From contig JAVVFH010000065.1 in the NCBI GenBank assembly GCA_032250585.1, forward strand, positions 1 through 15,205: DNA of 15,205 nt. Reading direction: 5' to 3'. The position numbers and the translations under genes are program-made. Positions 5,826-12,478 of this stretch are shown here, one piece after another (position 1 is the first letter of the stretch; each line of letters opens with the position of its first letter). The notes beneath the pieces were generated by a model. The model saw nothing but the letters and a program-made list of their open reading frames with translations. It was not told the origin of the DNA and did not search any database. Origin of the DNA: JAVVFH01 sp032250585 (GTDB lineage Bacteria; Pseudomonadota; Gammaproteobacteria; Xanthomonadales; SZUA-36).

Positions 5826-7597
5826 CGGTTTATAAAGCGTCGTTTCTGCGGGTAGGGAAAGACGTCGGCCAGGCGGCCCGCGAGGATGTTCTGCTTGACC
5901 TGCTGCCACCATTTTGGATCCAGCAGTTCGGCATGGTGCTTCATGAAAATCTTCCGGTCCGGCTCGAAGGCGAAAAAGAACGGGCCGAAGGTTTCCGGAA
6001 ATACATCGTTTTCCTGCACCGAGTACCAGGGCACATCGGACATCATGTCTTCGTAATCGCGGGCCGGCGGCACCTTGCGGAAATTGCATTCGGTGATGTA
6101 GCAGATCTCGTCGTAGTCGTAGAATACGACCCGGCCATTGCGGGTGACGCCGAAATTTTTCTTCAGCATGTCGCCGGGGAAAATATTGGCTCCGGCCAGA
6201 TCGCGGATGGCGTCGCCGTAATCCTTGATGGCGCGCCGTTTCTCGGCCTCAGAAACCTGCGCCAGGTAATTGTCCAGCGGTTCCATGCGCCGCTCGATGT
6301 AGATGTGCCGGATGACCAGCATGCCGTTGTCCTCCTCGATGGACCCGGCAGCGCGGCCGCGCAGTTCCCGTAGCAGTTCGGGGTCGATGCGGCTGATTGG
6401 CAGCGCGACGTTGGAGTACTCGAGCGTATCGGCGAGGCGGCCGACGCGGTCGTGATTCTTGACCAGCTGGTACTTGTCCATGACCTGCTGGCGGCTGGCG
6501 TTTTTCGGCGGGTCGAAGCGGTCCTTGATCAGCTTGAACACGAACTGGAAAGAGGGCAGCGTAAACACCAGCATGACCATGCCCTTGACGCCCGGCGCGA
6601 TCTGGAAATTGTCGCGCGAGTGCCGCAGGTGGTGCTGCAGTTCCCGGTAGAACAGGGTTTTGGCTTGCTTTTGCAATCCGAGCATGGCGTACAGGTCGAC
6701 CACGGACTTTTTGGGCATGATCGACAGCAGAAAAGAGACGTAGGCGGACGGCACCTCCATGTCTACCAGGAAGTAGGCCCGCGAGAAGCTGAACAGGATG
6801 GCGACGTCTTTCTGGCGTGTCAGTAATGCGTCCACGATCAGTTCGCCGCACTCGTTTTGCAGCAGCGGGATGACGAGGGGCTCGCGGCTGTCGCCATTGA
6901 TGACCCGCCCGACGATGTAGGCGGCCTTGTTGCGGCAGAACAGGCCGTCGAGAGTCTGGATCTGGTAATTGGGTTGTGCCTTCCAGGTCGGCGAGCGTTC
7001 CTGCAGCAGGGCGCGCTCCAGCAGGCGCAGGTCGCGGCGCAGGTTTTCGAAGCGGTTGCTCAGATCGTAGCGTCTGAGGATCTCGAGCAGGCTGCGCCGC
7101 AGTCCGTCGCTGGCGGGGTAATGGCTGCGGTAGGTGGGCTTGCTGCCTTCGAGGTGCTCGGTGCTGATCGTCGGCCGCCAGAAGATGTATTCGCTGTTGT
7201 AATACTCCCGGTGAAGGACTCGGCAAGCTACGGAATTATAGAAAGTTTCCGCGCATTCGGGTTGCAGGTGCCCCATCAGCTTGCCGATGAAGGCGATCTT
7301 GATGCCGGGCCAGAGTTCGTAGCGTGTGGCGGCTTCGGGTTGCCGCTTTTGCAGCGCAGCAACGGTTTCCCGGATGCGTTCCTCGTAACCGTTGATGCGC
7401 CGTTTGCTGACCTCGGCGGAGCGTGACCATTCGCCGCGCTCGAAGCAGAGCTTGCCTTGCCGGGCGTACTCGCGGAACAGCGCATAGTGCCGGTTGAAAC
7501 CATCAAGTATCGCCTGCGCCACCTGGTCCGTCAGTCCGTCGGCCTGGCGGTTGCCGGCTGCGGTCAACCGGGGCGTGTTGTGTTCCGTTGCACTCAT
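5798..7597 (-). CDS. aceK: Isocitrate dehydrogenase kinase/phosphatase
   Basis: AceK phosphorylates and dephosphorylates isocitrate dehydrogenase and so controls carbon flow between the TCA cycle and the glyoxylate bypass. At 599 residues it is slightly longer than E. coli AceK (about 578). The ATP-binding stretch APGVKGMVMLVFTLPSFQFV runs from residue 334, followed by FKLIKD with Lys355 (E. coli Lys336). The catalytic region has Asp476 in FPGD, Asn481 in KKNFG, and Asp494 and Asp496 in YDYDEI, corresponding to E. coli Asp457, Asn462, Asp475 and Asp477. The protein therefore looks fully active. The extra length is partly at the N-terminus (about 20 residues before LTDQVAQAILDGF); the start has no clear ribosome binding site, so a later start is possible. 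No aceA or aceB lies beside it; the gene upstream, 27 bp away, is the Asp-box protein. Confidence 0.96.
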   Translation of the reverse strand: MSATEHNTPRLTAAGNRQADGLTDQVAQAILDGFNRHYALFREYARQGKLCFERGEWSRSAEVSKRRINGYEERIRETVAALQKRQPEAATRYELWPGIKIAFIGKLMGHLQPECAETFYNSVACRVLHREYYNSEYIFWRPTISTEHLEGSKPTYRSHYPASDGLRRSLLEILRRYDLSNRFENLRRDLRLLERALLQERSPTWKAQPNYQIQTLDGLFCRNKAAYIVGRVINGDSREPLVIPLLQNECGELIVDALLTRQKDVAILFSFSRAYFLVDMEVPSAYVSFLLSIMPKKSVVDLYAMLGLQKQAKTLFYRELQHHLRHSRDNFQIAPGVKGMVMLVFTLPSFQFVFKLIKDRFDPPKNASRQQVMDKYQLVKNHDRVGRLADTLEYSNVALPISRIDPELLRELRGRAAGSIEEDNGMLVIRHIYIERRMEPLDNYLAQVSEAEKRRAIKDYGDAIRDLAGANIFPGDMLKKNFGVTRNGRVVFYDYDEICYITECNFRKVPPARDYEDMMSDVPWYSVQENDVFPETFGPFFFAFEPDRKIFMKHHAELLDPKWWQQVKQNILAGRLADVFPYPQKRRFINRYPQPVSRP

Positions 7598-7624
7598 GTT
7601 TGTGGCGCGGTTAACACTCGGGGC

Positions 7625-10600
7625 TCAGTCTTCGTGCGCGCTTTCGAAGAGGCCGATCCCGGCCGCGGTCACTGACTCGCTGAAGCGAACCAGTTCCCCG
7701 CTCATGAATGCATCAACGGCCTGCGACGCTTCGCTCAAAGCCTTTTGGGCCGTTTCGACATAGGCCATCGCCGTGACCGTCGGCGCCGCGTAGCTGCTGT
7801 CGACGTACGACCGGGCCAGGCCGATGCGGTTCATGACGCGATCGTCGTCATGGACGATCCCCCGGGTTTCTGGCGGCACCCGGAAGCGCTGCTCGAGTTC
7901 GTCCAGCCCGGCGTGGATTTCCTGCGCCTGCTCGCGCAGGCTCTGCCCGGTTTCGTCGTCGTCTGCGCGATCTGCGAGCAATTCGAGTACCGTGTCGGTA
8001 TCCTGGCGCGCAGCGACGATGCGCTCGAGCGCGGTTACCGCCGACTCCTCCATCGCCAGGATTTCGAGCAACACCTCGTGATTCCGGCGCCGCTCCTCGG
8101 CCGTCACCGTGGAGCGGGGATCCGCCAGGATTTTGGCCGGCACCGATCGTTCTTCCGTCGTTCCGTCGGGCGAGGGCAGGACCAGGCTGATTTCGTAGCT
8201 TCCGGGCGGCACTTCCGGGCCGGCGGGCAAGCTGTTCCCGATGTCCGCAGCGTCCGGGCCGGGCATGGGCCTGACGCCGTCGCGGGTCAGGTCCCAGGTC
8301 AGGCGGTTGATGCCCTTGTGCACGGGTTGTTTCAGGCTGCGCACGACCTCGCCACCGGCATCGCGTACCGTGAGTTCGACCTGGACCGGGTCTTTTTCCT
8401 GGCGGGGACTTGCGGACTCACCGGCCGCGGCGCGCTTGCGGATGCTGCGCTCGCGTTCAACGTGGGGATCGGGATGCGGCAGGTCATCGCCGCCGGCCAT
8501 GAAAGTGACCATCACGCCATAGGGTTCGTTGTCGCCGCGGAATTCTCCGGAACCGGTGAAGCGCGTGGATGGCGTCCGGCTCGCAACGTACTGCTGGCCC
8601 GGTGTCACGGCGAGTATTTCCAGTCGTGCCTCGAAGTCTTCCGCCCGCAAGCCCCGCAGCGCACTGTAATCGTCGATTAAGTAAAGCGAACGGCCGTGGG
8701 TGCCGAGCACCAGATCGTTTTCGCGTTGCTGGATCGCCATGTCCATCACGGAGACGGTGGGCACTCCGGCGGTGAATTTGAACCAGCTCTGGCCGCCGTC
8801 CGTCGAGATGAAGAGCCCGAACTCGGTGCCGAGAAACAGCAGTTGGCGGTTGACGGGATCCTGCAGGATTGAGAGGGCGTAGCCGCGGATCGGTTCGTCC
8901 ACGAGGCTTTCCCAGCTGCGGCCGTAATCCTCGACACGCCAGACGTATGGGCGCATGTCGGAACGGCGGTGGTTGTCGAAAACCACGAACGCCGTGCCGG
9001 CCTCGTGCGGGGAGGGCTCGATCATCGGCACCCAGCTGCCGCTCGGCACGTTGCGGGCGCGCACATCGACGCGGCTCCAGCTCCCGCCGCCGTCGCGCGT
9101 CACATGAACGCGGCCGTCGTCGGTTCCGACCCACAGTGTCCCGGGCTCGATGGGGCTGGGCGCGATGGCGACGATGGTCGTGAAGTTCTCGGCCGCGGTC
9201 ACGTCCGGCGTCAATCCGCCACTGTGCCGGAAGGTTTGCCGGTCGGGGTCGTTAGACGTCAGGTCGTCGCTGATCACGGTCCAGGTGGCGCCGCGGTCAG
9301 TGGACTTGTGCACGAATTGGCTGCCGTAGTAGATCGTGGCCGGGTCGAATGGGTCCTGTGCCAATGCCGCGTTCCAGTTGAAACGCAGTTCGGTCTCCGC
9401 CTCGCCGGGCGCCGGGCGGATCAGCCGAAGCTCCCCGGTATCGAGATTCCAGCGCGACAGGAAACCGCCTTGCGACATGACGTAACCGCGGCGCGAATTT
9501 TCGGGGTCGGGCAGGGTGTCGAAGCCGTCGCCGAAACCGACTTCCTGCCAGTGCAGGTTACGGATTCCGCCGTTTTCCCAGACCTCGGACGGGCCGCGCC
9601 AGGAACCGTTGTCCTGCAGGCCGCCGTAGATGTTGTAGGGCCGGTCGTCGTCAACCCGCACATGGTAGAACTGGGACAGCGGCAGGTTGCGCACGTAGCG
9701 CCAGGTTACGCCGCGGTCGCGGCTGATCGCGATGCCGCCGTCGTTGCCGATGATCAGGTGCCGGGCGTCCTCCGGGTTGATCCAGAAGGCGTGGTTGTCG
9801 ATATGAATGGTGTTGCCGCCGGCGCAGCAATCGATCACCGGGTTGAGTTCGAAGGTCTTGCCGGCATCAATCGAGACGCTCAGGCGCGTGAAGATGTTGT
9901 ATACCCGTTCCGGGTTCTCCGGGTCTGCGGTGACCTCGGTGTAGTAGAACGGGCGCTCGGCGATGTTGTAATCCTCGTTGGTCCGGATCCAGCTTGCGCC
10001 GCCGTCATCCGAACGCAGCATAGCGCTTTTTTCCGCCTCGACCAGCGCATACACGCGCCCGCGCTGCGCCGGTGAGGGTGCGATGGTGATGCGCCCCAGT
10101 TCGCCGGCGGGCAGACCGTCCTCCTCGGTTTTTCGTTGCCAGGTCTGACCGCCGTTCCAGGAAACGTACATACCCGAGCCCGGGCCGCCTGACTTGAAGA
10201 AGTACGGCCAGCGGCGGTGCTGCCACACACTGGCGTAGATTTTCTGTGGATTGAAGGGGTCGATCTTGACGTCGGTGCCGCCGGTTTTCTGGTCGACGAA
10301 AAGGATTTTTTCCCAGGACTTGCCGCCGTCGGTGGTCTTGTAGATACCCCGCTCACTGTTTTCGCCCCACAGAGTCCCCAGCGCCGCCGCATAGGCGATG
10401 TCCGGGTTGTCCGGGTGCAGCGCGATCCGGTTGATGCGTTCGGTTCCCTCCAGTCCGGCCGCCTGCCAGGACTCGCCGCCGTCGATCGACTTGAACATGC
10501 CGCCGCCGATCGAGGTCGAGTTGCGCACCGCGCCCTCGCCGGTGCCCACCCAGATAATGTCCGGGTTGGACTGGTTGACGGCCACCGCTCCGACCGAGGC

Positions 10601-10876
10601 GAAAGGCTGGTCGTCGAACACGGCGCGCCAGGTCAGGCCGCCGTTTTTCGAGATCCAGACGCCGCCGGTGGCCGCGCCCATCACGATGTAATTGGGGTCG
10701 GCGGCCAGCGCGTCAATGGAACTGATTCTGCCGCTGACTGCCGCCGGGCCGATCGCCCGGGCGGACAGGCCCTTCAGCAGCGCGGGATCCGGTGCCGCCA
10801 GCACAGCTGCGGTGTGGCTCAACAGGACGGCGAAAAGAAATGTTGAGAGCGGTCCGGCTGGGTCGGGAACACGCAT
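7625..10876 (-). CDS. Large secreted Asp-box (BNR) propeller protein, sortilin/VPS10-like
   Basis: This 1083-residue protein has a signal peptide (hydrophobic residues 12-28, ending AVLAA-P). The body is built of Asp-box repeats of the form S-x-D-x-G-x-x-W. I count eleven, near residues 76, 130, 181, 239, 289, 335, 385, 525, 593, 649 (degenerate) and 691, mostly about 50 residues apart. This spacing suggests two seven-bladed propellers, as in sortilin (VPS10) and GH74-type proteins. A conserved-looking block CCAGGNTIHIDNHAFW sits at about 350-365 between boxes 6 and 7. Residues 830-915 look like an Ig-like beta domain, and the last 170 residues are mainly helical. Such proteins are often labelled glycosyl hydrolase, but I see no catalytic motif that proves this. 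A GGAGT element precedes the ATG. It is probably co-transcribed with aceK. The substrate or partner is unknown. Confidence 0.87.
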   Translation of the reverse strand: MRVPDPAGPLSTFLFAVLLSHTAAVLAAPDPALLKGLSARAIGPAAVSGRISSIDALAADPNYIVMGAATGGVWISKNGGLTWRAVFDDQPFASVGAVAVNQSNPDIIWVGTGEGAVRNSTSIGGGMFKSIDGGESWQAAGLEGTERINRIALHPDNPDIAYAAALGTLWGENSERGIYKTTDGGKSWEKILFVDQKTGGTDVKIDPFNPQKIYASVWQHRRWPYFFKSGGPGSGMYVSWNGGQTWQRKTEEDGLPAGELGRITIAPSPAQRGRVYALVEAEKSAMLRSDDGGASWIRTNEDYNIAERPFYYTEVTADPENPERVYNIFTRLSVSIDAGKTFELNPVIDCCAGGNTIHIDNHAFWINPEDARHLIIGNDGGIAISRDRGVTWRYVRNLPLSQFYHVRVDDDRPYNIYGGLQDNGSWRGPSEVWENGGIRNLHWQEVGFGDGFDTLPDPENSRRGYVMSQGGFLSRWNLDTGELRLIRPAPGEAETELRFNWNAALAQDPFDPATIYYGSQFVHKSTDRGATWTVISDDLTSNDPDRQTFRHSGGLTPDVTAAENFTTIVAIAPSPIEPGTLWVGTDDGRVHVTRDGGGSWSRVDVRARNVPSGSWVPMIEPSPHEAGTAFVVFDNHRRSDMRPYVWRVEDYGRSWESLVDEPIRGYALSILQDPVNRQLLFLGTEFGLFISTDGGQSWFKFTAGVPTVSVMDMAIQQRENDLVLGTHGRSLYLIDDYSALRGLRAEDFEARLEILAVTPGQQYVASRTPSTRFTGSGEFRGDNEPYGVMVTFMAGGDDLPHPDPHVERERSIRKRAAAGESASPRQEKDPVQVELTVRDAGGEVVRSLKQPVHKGINRLTWDLTRDGVRPMPGPDAADIGNSLPAGPEVPPGSYEISLVLPSPDGTTEERSVPAKILADPRSTVTAEERRRNHEVLLEILAMEESAVTALERIVAARQDTDTVLELLADRADDDETGQSLREQAQEIHAGLDELEQRFRVPPETRGIVHDDDRVMNRIGLARSYVDSSYAAPTVTAMAYVETAQKALSEASQAVDAFMSGELVRFSESVTAAGIGLFESAHED

Positions 10877-10882
10877 TGCTGA

Positions 10883-10888
10883 CTCCTG
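10883..10888 (-). promoter_or_regulatory. Ribosome binding site of the Asp-box protein gene
   Basis: On the minus strand CAGGAGT lies about 6-7 bases before the ATG at 10876. This supports the start that gives the signal peptide. Confidence 0.6.
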
Positions 10889-11039
10889 GCATGGTTCTTG
10901 GCTGCTTGGCCGGAATGGGCGGCTGAAGCCGCGATCCGGTTCACTGGTTGTTCGCGACCCGGTGCCGAGCCGCTACGGTCCTGCACGCTCATTCGGCCTG
11001 TGGGTGCAAAGTCGGGGATAGACTCTTCGCTCCGTGAGC

Positions 11040-11053
11040 GCTTGTCAACAAGC
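11040..11053. repeat. Inverted repeat overlapping a possible -35 region
   Basis: GCTTGT and ACAAGC form perfect 6-bp arms separated by CA. The repeat covers the TTGTCA that could act as -35 for the small secreted protein gene, so it could be an operator. No regulator family can be named from it. Confidence 0.35.
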
Positions 11054-11073
11054 CGGATTATTTCGGATATAAT
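11042..11073 (+). promoter_or_regulatory. Candidate sigma-70 promoter of the small secreted protein gene
   Basis: A perfect TATAAT (11068-11073) lies 29 bases before the GTG start. The best -35 match, TTGTCA at 11042-11047, is 20 bases upstream, longer than the usual 17, so the -35 assignment is weak. Transcription would begin near 11080, giving a leader of about 20 bases that contains AAGGAG. Confidence 0.55.
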
Positions 11074-11089
11074 CGCCCCTCGGTCAACC

Positions 11090-11106
11090 AAGGAGTTCTG
11101 ATGTGA
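11090..11106 (+). promoter_or_regulatory. Ribosome binding site with overlapping ATG-TGA start-stop element and GTG start
   Basis: AAGGAG at 11090-11095 is followed by ATGTGAG. The ATG at 11101 is closed at once by TGA (11104-11106), while GTG at 11103 opens the secreted protein frame with the best spacing (7 bases). Ribosomes initiating on the ATG would stop immediately, so the element could lower or tune expression. That effect is inference. Confidence 0.6.
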
Positions 11107-11483
11107 GAAAATTATTGATTCTAGGTTCAGCCGTGTTGCTGCTGAACACCGCAATGGCCCAGGATGATGCCGCGGAACTTGAGGTCGTATTGCCCAAGGA
11201 CGCACAGAAATGCGTGCTGCCGGCCTCGCCGAATGCGATTCCGGAAGACGCCGATTATGACCAACTGGTCGAGGCCAAGAAGCAGGTCGACCTCTTCCAG
11301 GAAAAACTCATGGAGTTCCGCGACTGCCTGTCGGCGGCGGAGGATGACGAAAAGAACACGGTCGGCAACAAGCAGGCCATCGTCGCTTCCTACAACTATT
11401 CCGTCGAGATGGAAGAGCGGGTGGCGGAACGCTTCAACGAAGCAATTCGCGGTTACAAGGAAAGGCAGGCTGCTGAAGGCTGA
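11103..11483 (+). CDS. Small secreted protein of unknown function
   Basis: This 126-residue protein is not one I recognise. It has a clear signal peptide: basic MRKL, a hydrophobic core to residue 17 and an AMA-Q cleavage site at about 19/20. The mature protein is about 106 residues, acidic, with an extended segment ELEVVLPKDAQKC and then predicted helices from residue 51 to the end (DYDQLVEAKKQVDLFQEKL, later EMEERVAERFNEAIRGYKE). Two cysteines, Cys37 and Cys75, could form a disulfide in the periplasm. The start must be GTG because the ATG two bases earlier is followed by a stop. The strong -10 box and good ribosome binding site suggest it is well expressed. Its neighbours are the divergent Asp-box gene and a converging peroxiredoxin. 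A periplasmic helical adaptor or stress protein is possible, but nothing in the sequence proves it. Confidence 0.8.
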   Translation: MRKLLILGSAVLLLNTAMAQDDAAELEVVLPKDAQKCVLPASPNAIPEDADYDQLVEAKKQVDLFQEKLMEFRDCLSAAEDDEKNTVGNKQAIVASYNYSVEMEERVAERFNEAIRGYKERQAAEG

Positions 11484-11504
11484 GCCGGTCCTGAAGACTG
11501 GCTC
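11482..11504 (+). other. Hairpin at the 3' end of the small secreted protein gene
   Basis: GAGCCGGTC and GACTGGCTC pair over 9 bp with one G-U, around the loop CTGAA. The hairpin begins inside the stop codon. No T run follows, so it is not a standard intrinsic terminator. It may protect the 3' end or help Rho-dependent termination. Confidence 0.4.
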
Positions 11505-11613
11505 CTGATGTCCCGGGCTTAGTCGAGTCGTGTGCGCAGCCCCTGCGCCCAGCGCACCATCATCCGGCGCAATTCATGGTTGTTGGATCAGCCCCTGATG
11601 GGTTCTGGTCCGG

Positions 11614-11652
11614 GCAAAAAACGGGCCCGCCCCCGTGCCGGGACGGGCCGTG
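11614..11652 (-). terminator. Intrinsic terminator of the peroxiredoxin gene
   Basis: On the minus strand a GC-rich stem (ACGGCCCG against CGGGCCCGT, with one bulged base) is followed directly by six T residues (11621 down to 11616). It starts about 16 bp beyond the peroxiredoxin stop. No T run follows in the plus direction, so it serves the minus strand only. Confidence 0.75.
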
Positions 11653-11668
11653 TCGGACGGTGTTCGAT

Positions 11669-12205
11669 TTACGCGCCGCGCAGATAGCGCAGCATGGTCT
11701 CTGCGTCGCTGACCTCGAAGGGGTCGGTCGGGCAGTTGTCGCACTTGCCGGGCTCGGAGAACAGCTTCACGATCTTGCCGTCGTCCACCAGCATGGAGTA
11801 ACGCCAGGAGCGCTCGCCAAAGCCGAGGTTGTCCTTGCGCACCAGCATGCCCATCAGGCGCGTGAATTCGCCGCTGCCGTCCGGCAGCATCTTCACCTTT
11901 TCGGCGCCCTGGTGCCTGGCCCACTGGAACATCGTGAAGGCGTCGTTTACGCTCAGGCAGTAAATCTCGTCGATGCCCAGTTCTTTGAACTCCTCGTAAT
12001 GTTCCTCATAACCGGGCAGGTGCGTGCTCGAGCAGGTCGGCGTGAACGCTCCGGGCAGTGCGAAAACCACCACTTTCTTGCCGGCGAACACGTTTTCCGA
12101 GCTGACGTCCTGCCAGCGGTAGGGGTTCGGGCCGTCGATGCTTTCATCGCGCACGCGCGTTTTGAATACGACATCGGGTACCCGTACTTCGTTTGCATCT
12201 GACAT
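11669..12205 (-). CDS. Prx5-type peroxiredoxin (AhpC/TSA family)
   Basis: This 178-residue thiol peroxidase reduces hydrogen peroxide and organic peroxides in the cytoplasm. It resembles the peroxiredoxin part of Haemophilus PrxGrx: PGAFTPTCSS holds the peroxidatic Cys58 with Thr55, followed by the family stretch LSVNDAF, then GFGERSWRYSM with the conserved active-site Arg135, and a VSDAETMLRYL end. There is no fused glutaredoxin domain. Three more cysteines are present: Cys83, and Cys155 and Cys158 in KCDNCP, an insertion in the loop before DPFEVSD. These might act in resolving or reduction. The ATG follows a very strong site (AAGGAGGAG), so expression is probably high. The gene has its own terminator and stands alone. 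Control by a peroxide regulator is likely in general, but I could not align a convincing OxyR site. Confidence 0.92.
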   Translation of the reverse strand: MSDANEVRVPDVVFKTRVRDESIDGPNPYRWQDVSSENVFAGKKVVVFALPGAFTPTCSSTHLPGYEEHYEEFKELGIDEIYCLSVNDAFTMFQWARHQGAEKVKMLPDGSGEFTRLMGMLVRKDNLGFGERSWRYSMLVDDGKIVKLFSEPGKCDNCPTDPFEVSDAETMLRYLRGA

Positions 12206-12207
12206 GT

Positions 12208-12220
12208 TATCTCCTCCTTA
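12208..12220 (-). promoter_or_regulatory. Strong ribosome binding site of the peroxiredoxin gene
   Basis: On the minus strand TAAGGAGGAGATAAC precedes the ATG at 12205. It is close to the full anti-Shine-Dalgarno complement and fixes the start. Confidence 0.8.
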
Positions 12221-12286
12221 TGAATTCGGGACGGCGCGCTGGCGCCGGATCATTGTTACCGCTACAGGATAAAAGCTTACGGACTA

Positions 12287-12328
12287 TTGGTAAAATCGAT
12301 TAAACGAATTGTTATGATAGCTTTATCA
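12287..12328. promoter_or_regulatory. AT-rich divergent promoter region with a palindrome
   Basis: This is the AT-rich core of the 273-bp gap between the peroxiredoxin and add genes. For add, TGTTATGAT (12310-12318) fits an extended -10 (TG-n-TATGAT), with TTGGTA (12287-12292) upstream at 20 bases. For the minus strand, TTGATA (12329-12324) and TTTAAT (12304-12299) are a weak pair at 19 bases. A perfect inverted repeat TGATA-gctt-TATCA (12315-12328) overlaps both and could bind a repressor or activator. The assignments are by eye. Confidence 0.4.
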
Positions 12329-12413
12329 AATTAACGTTTGGCGGCACTGTGTCTTTTGCGGCGAAGTTGAAATCCGCAAGCCCGCTTTGTCTTACCTGAA
12401 TATGTGGGCTGGT

Positions 12414-12440
12414 CTGCCCGGTATAAACCCGGGCGGTTTT
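12414..12440 (+). terminator. Terminator-like hairpin in the add leader
   Basis: CTGCCCGG and CCGGGCGG pair over 8 bp (one G-U) around the loop TATAAAC and are followed directly by TTTT. This is a short intrinsic-terminator shape, placed 38 bases before the add start with no plus-strand gene between it and the upstream promoter. The 5' arm can also pair with GGGC at 12406-12409, and AGCCC at 12379-12383 can pair with GGGCT at 12406-12410, so an alternative fold is possible. The T run is only four bases, so termination would be partial. Confidence 0.5.
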
Positions 12441-12478
12441 CATGACAGAATAAGCCGCTGTTCATCACGGTATTTTCC

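Noticed and set aside
8969..10075. Long plus-strand open frame of 368 codons inside the Asp-box gene
   Set aside because: A GC-rich antisense shadow: the minus frame has a signal peptide and eleven regular Asp-boxes, while the plus frame has no recognisable motif.
11519..11590. Short minus-strand frame ending RRMMVRWAQGLRTRLD before a TAA
   Set aside because: Only 22 codons between stops, beyond the peroxiredoxin terminator and without a ribosome binding site. It may be a trace of a lost gene, but nothing supports a coding call.
12268..12330. Possible OxyR binding site upstream of the peroxiredoxin
   Set aside because: The ATAG/CTAT quarter sites do not fall at the required 11-base spacing in any register I tried.
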